A DNA stretch of 19,821 nt from a bacterium (GTDB lineage Bacteria; Latescibacterota; Latescibacteria; Latescibacterales; Latescibacteraceae). Made by a program: the position numbers and the translations under genes. This document shows positions 6,979 to 14,096 of the stretch, piece after piece. The DNA lies in contig JAJFUH010000199.1 in NCBI GenBank assembly GCA_021372535.1, positions 1 to 19,821 of the forward strand, written 5' to 3'. Position 1 is the stretch's first letter, and the number at the start of each line of letters is the position of its first letter. The notes below the pieces were generated by a model. The model did not search any database. It was given only the letters and a program-made list of their open reading frames with translations, and was not told where the DNA came from.

Positions 6979-8424
6979 ATGGTTTCATCGCTCATCGCAT
7001 TTGCGTTATATTCCATCGCTGTCCTGGGTATCGGATTCTGGGCCACGCGGCTTCCGCAGAAGACCGCCGAAGAGATTCACCTCGGAAACCGTGAGCACGG
7101 CGCATGGACATCGGCTCTTTCGGCATCGGCCTCCACCGAAAGCGGCTTTGTCCTGCTCGGAATGGTGGGAATGGGATACACACAGGGTGTCAGTTGTTTC
7201 TGGATGGTCGCAGCCGGTCTGCTCGGATATTTTCTGAACTGGTATGTCCTTGCGCCGAAACTCCGCCGTAAAAGCGAAGCCATGAAGGCGATAACGATCC
7301 CCGAGATCATTGCCTCCGCGACAGGGTCCACATCGGTTTCGAGGCTGGCATCGGCCCTGGCGGCGGTTTTCGCCATTGTTTTCCTCCTTGCATATGTCTC
7401 GGCGCAGTTCAGTGCGGCCGGGAAGGCGCTTTCCTCGCAGTTTCCCATATCGTACTCTGCGGGAGTGCTCGCCGCCGCCGGTCTCATCGTTTTTTATGCC
7501 GTTCTCGGCGGATTCCGCGCTGTCTCATGGACCGACAACCTTCAGGCAACCATGATGGTCCTGTCCCTTATAGTCCTTCCCGTCGTTGTACTTTTCAAGA
7601 TAGGCGGAATTCCGGGCCTGGTGTCGTCGCTCGAGGCAAAAGGCGCCCATCTTGTCAGTCTGACCGGCGGAGCGGCAGACCTGAAAGGCAAACTGCTCCT
7701 TATTCTGCCCTGGCTCATGATCGGGCTTGCCTACCCCGGCCAGCCCCATGGTCTGGCCCGTCTCATGGCAGCGAAAGATGAACGGGTGTTACGGTTGGCG
7801 CCGGTTATCGCCATGATCTGGCTCGTTATAGTGTATACGGGAGCGATTACCCTCGGCATGGCTGCGCGGGCCGGTTTCGAGAACCTTCATTCCATCGCCG
7901 CGGACCCTGAAACTGCGCTTCCCGTACTCGCCGTGGCGCATATGCCGGGGATTCTGGCCGGTATGACCCTTGCCGCGATCATTGCGGCTATTTCCTCGAC
8001 CGCGGACTCCCAGCTCCTTTCCGCCGCAACCACTGTTATCCGCGACATACGGGCGGCATTGAGGCTTCCACCCTTGAAGAACGAGCTGCTTGTCACGCGG
8101 GTGACAATATTCCTCCTTGCGGTGCTTTCGACCTATTTTGCCATGAGACAGACCCATGTGGTTTTCAAGTTTGTTCTTTATGCGTTTTTCGGGCTCGGCG
8201 CTTCGCTCGGTCCGGTAATTCTGTACTGTATCTTATGGAAAAATCCCCAACCCCTGCCATCTCTTCTGGCGGTGATTGTCGGCGGTGTATCGATCTTTCT
8301 GGTTCAGCGTTTCACCCTTCATTTTCTGATCAGTTTCTGCACCGCGATCCTGGTCATCATCATATCTCATGGTATTCTACGGTGGCTGTCTCTCAAGAGT
8401 GAGAACGCTGCCGGTTATCCATGA
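6979..8424 (+). CDS. Sodium:solute symporter family (PutP-like) transporter
   Basis: 481 residues from ATG 6979, chosen because the first membrane helix begins there and AAAGGGA lies 11 bases upstream; a TTG at 6937 or GTG at 6949 would add a basic leader with no function I can see. It follows PutP along its length: FWA then a LGNREHGAWTSALSASASTESG first core helix, SWTDNLQATMM, GLAYPGQPHGLARLMAA, AAISSTADSQLLSAATTVIRD, and GLGASLGPVILYCILW near the end. S340-T341 correspond to PutP residues of the second sodium site. At the position of PutP Asp55 this protein has Thr53, followed by Glu54. It should import a small organic solute with sodium across the inner membrane. Its place after three exported hydrolase-like proteins suggests it takes up their product. 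Its stop overlaps an upstream ATG of the next reading frame. Confidence 0.87.
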   Translation: MVSSLIAFALYSIAVLGIGFWATRLPQKTAEEIHLGNREHGAWTSALSASASTESGFVLLGMVGMGYTQGVSCFWMVAAGLLGYFLNWYVLAPKLRRKSEAMKAITIPEIIASATGSTSVSRLASALAAVFAIVFLLAYVSAQFSAAGKALSSQFPISYSAGVLAAAGLIVFYAVLGGFRAVSWTDNLQATMMVLSLIVLPVVVLFKIGGIPGLVSSLEAKGAHLVSLTGGAADLKGKLLLILPWLMIGLAYPGQPHGLARLMAAKDERVLRLAPVIAMIWLVIVYTGAITLGMAARAGFENLHSIAADPETALPVLAVAHMPGILAGMTLAAIIAAISSTADSQLLSAATTVIRDIRAALRLPPLKNELLVTRVTIFLLAVLSTYFAMRQTHVVFKFVLYAFFGLGASLGPVILYCILWKNPQPLPSLLAVIVGGVSIFLVQRFTLHFLISFCTAILVIIISHGILRWLSLKSENAAGYP

Positions 8425-8437
8425 GACAAACGAATTC

Positions 8438-8441
8438 GGAG
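8438..8441 (+). promoter_or_regulatory. Ribosome binding site that fixes the SUMF1-protein start
   Basis: GGAG lies 6 bases before ATG 8448, right before a classic signal peptide (MKKISVVFLIVL). The in-frame ATG at 8421, which overlaps the symporter stop, has no good site and would place nine polar residues before the signal, so 8448 is preferred. Confidence 0.65.
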
Positions 8442-8447
8442 CGAGAT

Positions 8448-9320
8448 ATGAAAAAAATCAGCGTAGTGTTTCTCATCGTTTTATCTGCCATTGCTCTTGT
8501 AACAATGATATGCTGTTCCTCCCGGCAGACATCCGGGCTGAAAACGGAAGTCATTCAGGGAATCACCATGGTGACGGTTCCCGCGGGCAGTTTTCAGATG
8601 GGGTATGATTATGTAAGCGATTCTGTGCCGGGCGGAAAGGTGAATGTGTATTACCCCGATGAACAGCCGGTGCACACGGTGACGCTGAGTCCGTTCCAGA
8701 TAAGCTCCACCGAAATAACCCAGGCCCTTTATGCGTCGGTTATGAAAGACAATCCCTCGACATTCACCGGCGACGACTCCCTGCCGGTTACCAATGTGAG
8801 CGCCAACGATGTGCTCAGGTTCTGCAACAAGCTGAGCGAAGCCGCTGGCTTCGAGCCATGCTGCGATGAAAAAACGGGAACGTGCGATTTTACCAAAAAC
8901 GGGTTCAGGCTGCCCACCGAGGCCGAATGGGAATACTCCTGCCGTGCGGGGACGAAAACTCACTACTCCGCCGGGAATACCGAGCAGGACCTCGACAAGG
9001 CGGGATGGTATATCGGCAACAGCGGCGGCAGGACTCATCCGGTCGGCGGCAAGGAGCCGAATGCATGGGGACTTTACGATATGCACGGCAATGTGTTCGA
9101 ATTCTGTTACGACGGTTTCGATGAAACCTACAACAGCGGCAATTACTCGAAGGAGCCGGTCACCGACCCGCGGGGTTGCAGTAATTTCAACCTTCGGATT
9201 ACAAGGGGAGGAGGCTGGTTCAGCGAGCCGTCCGTATGCCGTTCGGCGGCCCGGAGCTGTTTCTGGACCGGCGGCGGTAACTATTATATCGGGTTCCGTG
9301 TTGCCCGCAGTGTGAAATAA
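8448..9320 (+). CDS. Exported SUMF1 / formylglycine-generating-enzyme-like domain protein
   Basis: 290 residues from ATG 8448. A signal peptide (about residues 1-21) ends LVTMICCSS; the two Cys are not in a standard lipobox, so lipidation is uncertain. The rest is one SUMF1 domain: VPAGSFQMG (44-52), TEITQALYASVM, VTNVSANDVLRFCNKLSE, FRLPTEAEWEYSCRAGT (153-169), GLYDMHGNVFEFCYD (208-222) and TRGGGWFSEPSVCRSAARS (252-270), ending GFRVAR. In FGE the RGGS-x-x-C-x-x-x-x-C segment holds two copper-binding catalytic Cys; here only the second remains (C264) and the first is Ser259. It is therefore unlikely to make formylglycine; such domains also serve as sugar- or ligand-binding modules. No sulfatase lies nearby. 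It closes the 3738-9320 cluster. Confidence 0.87.
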   Translation: MKKISVVFLIVLSAIALVTMICCSSRQTSGLKTEVIQGITMVTVPAGSFQMGYDYVSDSVPGGKVNVYYPDEQPVHTVTLSPFQISSTEITQALYASVMKDNPSTFTGDDSLPVTNVSANDVLRFCNKLSEAAGFEPCCDEKTGTCDFTKNGFRLPTEAEWEYSCRAGTKTHYSAGNTEQDLDKAGWYIGNSGGRTHPVGGKEPNAWGLYDMHGNVFEFCYDGFDETYNSGNYSKEPVTDPRGCSNFNLRITRGGGWFSEPSVCRSAARSCFWTGGGNYYIGFRVARSVK

Positions 9321-9371
9321 AAATGGCGTTAATCAAAATTATTGCGGATTACGAGGATAGAAAGAATGATG

Positions 9372-9495
9372 AACCACGGAGACACGGAGACACTGAGGGC
9401 TATTTGCTGATTGATGATGGTATACTTTTATATGAAAAAATCGTGTTATGCCTGATTTACTGTATTTTTCTCCGTATCCCCGTGTCTCCGTGGTT
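9372..9495. repeat. 124-bp inverted-repeat element, CACRRAGA family
   Basis: AACCACGGAGACACGG (9372-9387) is matched exactly inverted by CCGTGTCTCCGTGGTT (9480-9495). The match continues inward to 23 of 26 positions, with a loop of about 72 bases. The left arm has the same 8-base period (CACGGAGA, CACGGAGA) as the CACAAAGA units at 3222 and 3531. It fills the gap between two convergent genes, where the long hairpin could act as a transcription barrier. No transposase and no clear target duplication is visible. Confidence 0.75.
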
Positions 9496-9527
9496 ATATG
9501 ATGGTTTTGTATCGAAATATTTCTGGT

Positions 9528-10448
9528 TTACTGCCCTGATGCGAGCGTTACGGCGGTCCACAGATCGAGCGGTTCCGTCATAACTTGGAATCTTCCGCCC
9601 CGTCTTCCGCCTGTTCTTTCAGATTGAATTCCGCCTATACTTCTTCCGGAATCGCCGCGAATATTCCTGTCATCCCTTGTTTTATTCTCTTCCCGGGGCA
9701 TATTTTTCGTCGCATTTTTTTTATTTTTTTCGACCTCGAATCCCAGACCGATCGTTTTACCGGCTGAAGTACCGATGGCGTAAGGATTACGGTCGTTCCC
9801 CGCGAGAGGCACCTTCAGCTCGTATACCAGAGATTCTTTTGCCATCCCGATTGCACTGCTGATTCCGTAAGCAGCAGCTTCGGGCAGTGTCAGTTTTATC
9901 CGTTCACTGCGATCGGGTACGGTGATTTCGAGCTCGTTCCGGATATGTCCGATCATGCGTTTAATCCGGTCGGATGGTCCGTTTTCGTTAAAGCCCGGCG
10001 CGGGAGGCTCGTTACCGCCGATGTCCGGTGCGGGAGGTTCGTTACCGCCGATGTCCGGCGCGGGAATATTTCCGCTGGAATCATCAGGAGGTAACAGGCT
10101 TTCGGATAATACAAGCGGGAAATGTATCCCGAATGTTTTATTCTTTCCCCCTGCAGGATCAAACCACACGGTCAGGCCCATCCTCATGAACTGTGCCTGG
10201 ATCATTCGGTTTGGGGTAGAGAGCTTGATATACAAATCCTTGTCGTCATTGAAAAGGCAGACGATAACCCGTGTATTTTCATCATAGTATTGGATATAAT
10301 TTCCCCATTCCGGGTCGGCTCCGTCGATGGTTATCGGGCGGTCGAGCCATCTGCTGGAAAACCGCGGAATACCGCATCCGGGGAAAAAGACAACGCACAG
10401 GAACACAATAAGTGAAAGGAATAATCCGCCGGTATGATATTTTTTCAT
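9528..10448 (-). CDS. Lipoprotein with CBM9-like domain and Pro/Gly tandem repeat
   Basis: 306 residues. The N-terminus is a lipoprotein signal, with Cys25 in VVFFPGCG. Residues about 34-115 look like a carbohydrate-binding family 9-like module: PITIDGADPEWGNYIQYYD, then NDDKDLYIKLS, then GLTVWFDPAGGKNKTFGI. Next comes a tandem decapeptide, PAPDIGGNEP at 129-138 and 139-148 plus a partial copy. A second beta-type segment spans about 170-240, and a basic Asn/Lys/Arg/Gly-rich stretch about 241-287. GGAAG sits only 5 bases before the ATG. An envelope-anchored binding role is likely, ligand unknown. It is 76 bases downstream of another exported protein on the same strand, from which it is separated by a strong terminator, so it probably has its own promoter in that short gap. 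Confidence 0.65.
   Translation of the reverse strand: MKKYHTGGLFLSLIVFLCVVFFPGCGIPRFSSRWLDRPITIDGADPEWGNYIQYYDENTRVIVCLFNDDKDLYIKLSTPNRMIQAQFMRMGLTVWFDPAGGKNKTFGIHFPLVLSESLLPPDDSSGNIPAPDIGGNEPPAPDIGGNEPPAPGFNENGPSDRIKRMIGHIRNELEITVPDRSERIKLTLPEAAAYGISSAIGMAKESLVYELKVPLAGNDRNPYAIGTSAGKTIGLGFEVEKNKKNATKNMPREENKTRDDRNIRGDSGRSIGGIQSERTGGRRGGRFQVMTEPLDLWTAVTLASGQ
10000..10065. repeat. In-frame 30-bp tandem repeat within the CBM9-like lipoprotein gene
   Basis: Two full units (10000-10029 and 10030-10059) differ at only two positions, and a partial third begins at 10060. On the minus strand each encodes PAPDIGGNEP. The near-identity at DNA level points to recent slippage or unequal exchange, and the 30-base unit keeps the frame. 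Confidence 0.9.
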
Positions 10449-10524
10449 GATTCTTCCGGTATCTGCCGTGAAAAGTGTTCGTTACGGATAACTGAACACA
10501 CAGTATAATACATATGAATCCGGT

Positions 10525-11256
10525 TTAACAAATATAAAAAGGGAACGCGGAGCCGCGTTCCCTTTTCTCCGCCGGGACTACCTGTTTCACGAGGGTAATC
10601 TTACATGGTTCGGTAACATCACCCGAAGTAATACTGCACAGGTATACTCCCCCGGTATAACTGGAACCATCCCAAACAACGGAATGAGTTCCGGTGTTCT
10701 GGTATTCGTTCACGAGGGTAGAGTTGGGCTGGCCGTTCGGGCTGATAGTCTCAACCATAACGGTGCCCGGTTTTGCGAGGTAATATTGGGTTTTGGTAGA
10801 ACAAATGAACGGATAGGGATAGTACTGTTCCAGTATGGAAATCGACTTGTGATATTCTTCTGTTTGAACTTGTTTCCGAAACGCTTCATGGTATTCGTTC
10901 TGTAACTGAATTGCCGGTTCACCGGCGAGAGGGTATCCGGCCTGTTCGAGAATTTGTGCAACCATTCCGGGGCGATGTGCTTTGCTGAACCTGGCACGGG
11001 CAGCCTTGAGCGCCTTTTTCTGGGCGTCATTGAGAATGGCGGAAATCTGCTCGCGTGCTTCGGGACCGGGTTTGATGTTCCTGATCTGTTCGATCTGTGC
11101 TTCGGAGAGCGGACAGCCCGCTTTTGATAAAACGGTGGTTATCATTTTCTGGGGTGCGATACCCGGGTGGCTGATATGTCCGGACAGGGTATAGATGCCG
11201 GATACAAGAATAAGTACGCTCGTTAAAACGAGAGCACGGTATGTTCTGAATTTCAT
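10525..11256 (-). CDS. Exported protein with helical repeats and C-terminal FlgD/T9SS-like Ig domain
   Basis: 243 residues from ATG at 11256; an in-frame ATG at 11316 would add 20 polar residues before the signal and lacks support. N-terminal signal or anchor about residues 7-25. Residues 40-130 are helical with two related units 60 residues apart (TVLSKAGCPLSEAQIEQIR, 41-59; QILEQAGYPLAGEPAIQLQ, 101-119); LNDAQKKALKAARARF recalls Spy/CpxP-type helices, a loose likeness. Residues about 157-224 match the FlgD Ig-like / T9SS C-terminal pattern: YYLAKPGTVMVETISPNGQ, STLVNEYQNTGTHSVVWDG and GGVYLCSITSG. The last residues (about 230-240) are encoded by an intrinsic terminator hairpin. Function unknown; a cell-surface or secreted role is likely. 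Confidence 0.7.
   Translation of the reverse strand: MKFRTYRALVLTSVLILVSGIYTLSGHISHPGIAPQKMITTVLSKAGCPLSEAQIEQIRNIKPGPEAREQISAILNDAQKKALKAARARFSKAHRPGMVAQILEQAGYPLAGEPAIQLQNEYHEAFRKQVQTEEYHKSISILEQYYPYPFICSTKTQYYLAKPGTVMVETISPNGQPNSTLVNEYQNTGTHSVVWDGSSYTGGVYLCSITSGDVTEPCKITLVKQVVPAEKRERGSAFPFYIC
10537..10566 (-). terminator. Strong intrinsic terminator inside the 3' end of the FlgD-like gene
   Basis: AAAAGGGAACGCGG (10537-10550) pairs perfectly with CCGCGTTCCCTTTT (10553-10566), a 14-bp stem of which 10 bp are GC-rich. On the minus strand it is followed by TTTTTATATTT. The arms also give A and T tracts in the other direction, so it may act both ways. The stop codon of the gene (10525-10527) lies 9 bases beyond the hairpin, so the hairpin is translated. 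Confidence 0.88.
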
Positions 11257-11262
11257 GGTATA

Positions 11263-11268
11263 CTCCTC
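11263..11268 (-). promoter_or_regulatory. Ribosome binding site that fixes the FlgD-like gene start
   Basis: On the minus strand GAGGAG lies 6 bases before ATG 11256, which is followed directly by the signal sequence MKFRTYRALVL. This excludes the longer reading frame from 11316. Confidence 0.75.
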
Positions 11269-11524
11269 ACGGTTAATACAGAGTGTCCTGGATTCTTCTT
11301 TCACCTCGTTTGACATGCATTCGGGCGAAAAAGTTTAAACTATTTTTTTTCCTGTCAACTGAATCCTGTGTATAGATCGCGATAAATATGAAAAATATCT
11401 CATGATTATGAGTCGTTTTTGCAGCTTGATAGTTATAGTTTAAAAGAGTATTTTATAAAAAACCGAGGGCGATTTTTATATAAGAGAATTTCTTCCCGGA
11501 CACGACAAGAGAGAGGCATTCGAC
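11269..11524. promoter_or_regulatory. Divergent intergenic region between FlgD-like and DUF362 genes
   Basis: About 270 AT-rich bases separate two divergent start codons, so both promoters should lie here. It contains long A/T runs (for example 11341-11350 and 11455-11461) and a small palindrome, CTCAT (11399-11403) with ATGAG (11408-11412) around GATT. I cannot assign promoter hexamers with confidence, and the sigma-factor consensus of this lineage may differ from that of E. coli. Confidence 0.4.
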
Positions 11525-12577
11525 ATGTCATTGAGCAGGCGTGGTTTTATCAGGTACATACCGGCCGGTCTTGCGGGTATTGCTGCAGGCTCGCAGATCA
11601 AAACACATGAGGCAGGCGCGGCGCTGCCTTCTTCCATGAAAAGCCGGGTTTCATTTGCTGCGGGGAAAGACAGGCGCGAACTGATAGCGGAGGCGCTGAA
11701 ACCGTTTGAAAACGAAATCAGGGCCGGTATCAAGGGTAAGCAGGTGGTTATCAAGCCAAATTGCGTGTGGGACGGCAATCCCCTCTGCGCAACCGACCCG
11801 GATGCGATACGGGCTGTGCTCGATTTTCTGAAGCCCATCTACGACAGGCAGGTCATTATTGGCGAATCGACCGCTTCACCGAAAGGCACCATGTATACGT
11901 TCGAGGAGTACGGCTATACTCCCACTGCAAAGGAATACAACGTCAAGCTCGTCGACCTTAACCTTCAGCCCGGCGTCACCGAATGGATACTCGGGGAAAA
12001 CAGGATTCCGATCGCAATAAAGATCATCGACACCTTTCTTGCCCCCGATTCATACATCATTTCGCTTGCACGGATGAAGGCTCATAACTGTGTGCTCGCA
12101 ACCCTCACCCTCAAGAACGTTATCATGGCATCGCCGCTCAATCTTCCCGCGGGCCATCCGGATTTTGTGAGCAATCAGTATGAAAAAGCGAAAATGCACC
12201 AGGGAAATATCCACGGGATCAATTACAACATCTATCTTCTTACGCATAAAATCCGTCCCCAGCTCGCAATCATCGACGGTTTTGTGGGCATGGAGGGAAA
12301 CGGCCCGACCGAGGGAACGCCTGTGGAACATGGTGTTGCCCTTGCCGGGCTCGATGCTGTCGCCGTTGACAGAATCGGTATCGAACTCATGGGGGTCAGG
12401 TATGCCGATGTGGGATATCTCCAGTGGTGTTCGGACGCCGGATTAGGACAGGGAAATCGTGAGAAAATCGAGATACTCGGCCCCGATATCGAACGGCATA
12501 TTATTCCCTACCGTATGCATGACAACATCGAGTGGCAGCTCAAGTGGAAGAATGATCCAAAAACAGTGAACGGATAA
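11525..12577 (+). CDS. Tat-exported DUF362 domain protein
   Basis: 350 residues. N-terminal twin-arginine motif SRRGFIRY with a hydrophobic stretch and AGAA near residue 30-33. The DUF362 pattern is clear: VVIKPNCVW (74-82), CATDPDAIRAVLDFL (88-102), IGESTASPKGT (112-122), MKAHNCVLATLTLKNVI (184-200), IIDGFVGMEGNGPTEG (249-264) and ALAGLDAVAVDRIGIELMG (272-290). Some DUF362 proteins carry an added ferredoxin-type iron-sulfur domain; none is seen here, and the Cys residues are scattered. Family function is not established biochemically. The gene appears to stand alone, divergent from the FlgD-like gene and 304 bases before the efflux operon. GAGAGG about 10 bases upstream supports this start. 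Confidence 0.87.
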   Translation: MSLSRRGFIRYIPAGLAGIAAGSQIKTHEAGAALPSSMKSRVSFAAGKDRRELIAEALKPFENEIRAGIKGKQVVIKPNCVWDGNPLCATDPDAIRAVLDFLKPIYDRQVIIGESTASPKGTMYTFEEYGYTPTAKEYNVKLVDLNLQPGVTEWILGENRIPIAIKIIDTFLAPDSYIISLARMKAHNCVLATLTLKNVIMASPLNLPAGHPDFVSNQYEKAKMHQGNIHGINYNIYLLTHKIRPQLAIIDGFVGMEGNGPTEGTPVEHGVALAGLDAVAVDRIGIELMGVRYADVGYLQWCSDAGLGQGNREKIEILGPDIERHIIPYRMHDNIEWQLKWKNDPKTVNG

Positions 12578-12881
12578 TGTACAGGTTTCGGCGGATATGG
12601 TTGACTTGAAAGAACCGGGGCCGTTACTGAAGAGAATCTTCTCTATTTTTGTAATAACACTTCCCGCCTTGTATACCATCAAATCATGATGATTAACTGC
12701 TGGCCTGTAAAAAACGATGCTCAATAAAAAAAATTAATAAAAATTTACCATATTTTTTTAAACCTTTTTCCATATAAATCGTCTTTAGAAGAACAAGGAA
12801 TTAATTATTTCGTCAGTGGATTTAATCACCGTATCCACCCTTTTTTAACCTCTCACATCACATTAAGGGATCAACACCCTC
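12578..12881 (+). other. 304-bp intergenic region upstream of the RND efflux operon
   Basis: No gene seen. After the DUF362 stop a short palindrome AGAGAATCTTCTCT (about 12631-12644) is followed by ATTTTTG, a weak terminator candidate. The stretch about 12721-12780 is extremely A/T-rich and contains TATAAA (12773-12778), a possible -10 element without a recognisable -35 at the usual distance. No efflux regulator gene lies next to the operon, so control would have to be by a distant factor. Confidence 0.4.
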
Positions 12882-14096
12882 ATGAGAAAAAAAGTGCTCA
12901 TTGTAATCGGGGTCATTTTTATTGCCTTTATGACTTGGCGTATCGTATCGCATGTAAAAGGACCCGTTACCGGTGCACCCGGTGGGGGACGGCCGCCGGT
13001 CGCGGTTGAAATCGAAAGTGTCAGGCAGGCCCCTATTAAGGAAATTCACCAGTTCACCGGCACTGTATTCCCGATCTATCAGTATATTATTTCGCCGAAG
13101 GTATCCGGACGGGTGGTTGAAATCAGAAAACGGATCGGTGACTGGGTAACCAAGGGAGAAGTAGTTGCCCGGATCGATGATGCGGAGTACCAGCAGGCTG
13201 TTCGCGAAGCCGAGGCGAATCTCAGAATTGCACAGGCCTCTCTGACGGAAGCAAAGAGCCAGTTCGAACTTTCCCGTCAGGAGCTCGAACGCGCGCAGTC
13301 GCTCCAGGAAAAAGGTATCGCCTCGCCGTCCGAGCTCGATGCTGCCTCGACGAGTTTCGATGCCCAGAAATCCCGTCTCGAACTTGCGCAGGCCCAGGTC
13401 GAACAGCGCGAAGCCTCGCTCACATCCGCAAAAATCCGCCTCAGTTATACGGTTCTTGCCGCTACCGAGCCGGGATATATCGGCGAACGGTATACCGATG
13501 AGGGAGCCCTGCTTGCGCCCAATGCCCCGCTCGTTTCGGTCATAGGCATCAATACAGTGCTCATACGGACGACGATTATCGAGCGCGATTACGGTCTCAT
13601 ACACGAGGGCCAGCTTTCGAGTGTCATGGTGGATGCATTTCCGGGAAAACGGTTCACCGGTAAAGTGGCACGTATTGCCCCTCTGCTTCAGGAGGCTTCG
13701 AGGGTCGCCAAGATGGAAATTGAGGTTCTCAATGACTCCCTGTATCTTAAACCGGGAATGTTTACACGGGTCGATATCGTGCTCAACGAAAAAGAATCAG
13801 CCCAGATCGTTCCGAGCAGAGCTGTGGTGAGACGGAACGGTAAAGAGGGTGTTTTCATGGTCAGTCCGGACGGAACGCAGGCTCAATATTATCCCGTGGA
13901 AGTTGGTATCGTGACACCCGAAGCGACGGAGATTGTCTCGCCGAAACTCGATGGATTCGTGGTTACCCTCGGTCAGCATCTCCTGGAGAACGGAAGCCCC
14001 ATAATACTCCCTGACCAGTCCGGAACAGAAGGTTCTCCAGCGCAAACGGGTAAAAAAGGCCAGCCGCCAAAATCCGGCAAGGAGTCGGGAACATGA
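12882..14096 (+). CDS. RND efflux periplasmic adaptor (membrane fusion protein)
   Basis: 404 residues. An N-terminal helix (about 5-18) anchors it in the inner membrane; there is no lipobox. A Gly/Pro-rich linker (27-39) follows, then the first half of the lipoyl domain (about 66-103, SGRVVEIRKRIGDWVTKGEVVARID), a coiled-coil hairpin of Gln/Glu/Ala heptads (about 104-186), the second lipoyl half and beta-barrel (YTDEGALLAPNAPLVSV onward), and a C-terminal Lys/Gly/Ser/Pro-rich tail. This is the HlyD/AcrA-like adaptor that links pump and outer-membrane channel. Its TGA overlaps the pump ATG by four bases (ATGA), typical of translational coupling. The ribosome site is mediocre (AAGGGA, 11 bases upstream). 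Confidence 0.92.
   Translation: MRKKVLIVIGVIFIAFMTWRIVSHVKGPVTGAPGGGRPPVAVEIESVRQAPIKEIHQFTGTVFPIYQYIISPKVSGRVVEIRKRIGDWVTKGEVVARIDDAEYQQAVREAEANLRIAQASLTEAKSQFELSRQELERAQSLQEKGIASPSELDAASTSFDAQKSRLELAQAQVEQREASLTSAKIRLSYTVLAATEPGYIGERYTDEGALLAPNAPLVSVIGINTVLIRTTIIERDYGLIHEGQLSSVMVDAFPGKRFTGKVARIAPLLQEASRVAKMEIEVLNDSLYLKPGMFTRVDIVLNEKESAQIVPSRAVVRRNGKEGVFMVSPDGTQAQYYPVEVGIVTPEATEIVSPKLDGFVVTLGQHLLENGSPIILPDQSGTEGSPAQTGKKGQPPKSGKESGT

Noticed and set aside
9323-9583. 86-codon open frame after the SUMF1 gene
   Set aside because: It reads through both arms of the inverted-repeat element and then into the antisense of the CBM9-like lipoprotein gene; no ribosome site. Its sequence is a repeat tag, not a protein.
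12601-12630. TTGACT as a -35 element after the DUF362 gene
   Set aside because: No matching -10 sequence at the proper distance; the region downstream is GC-rich.
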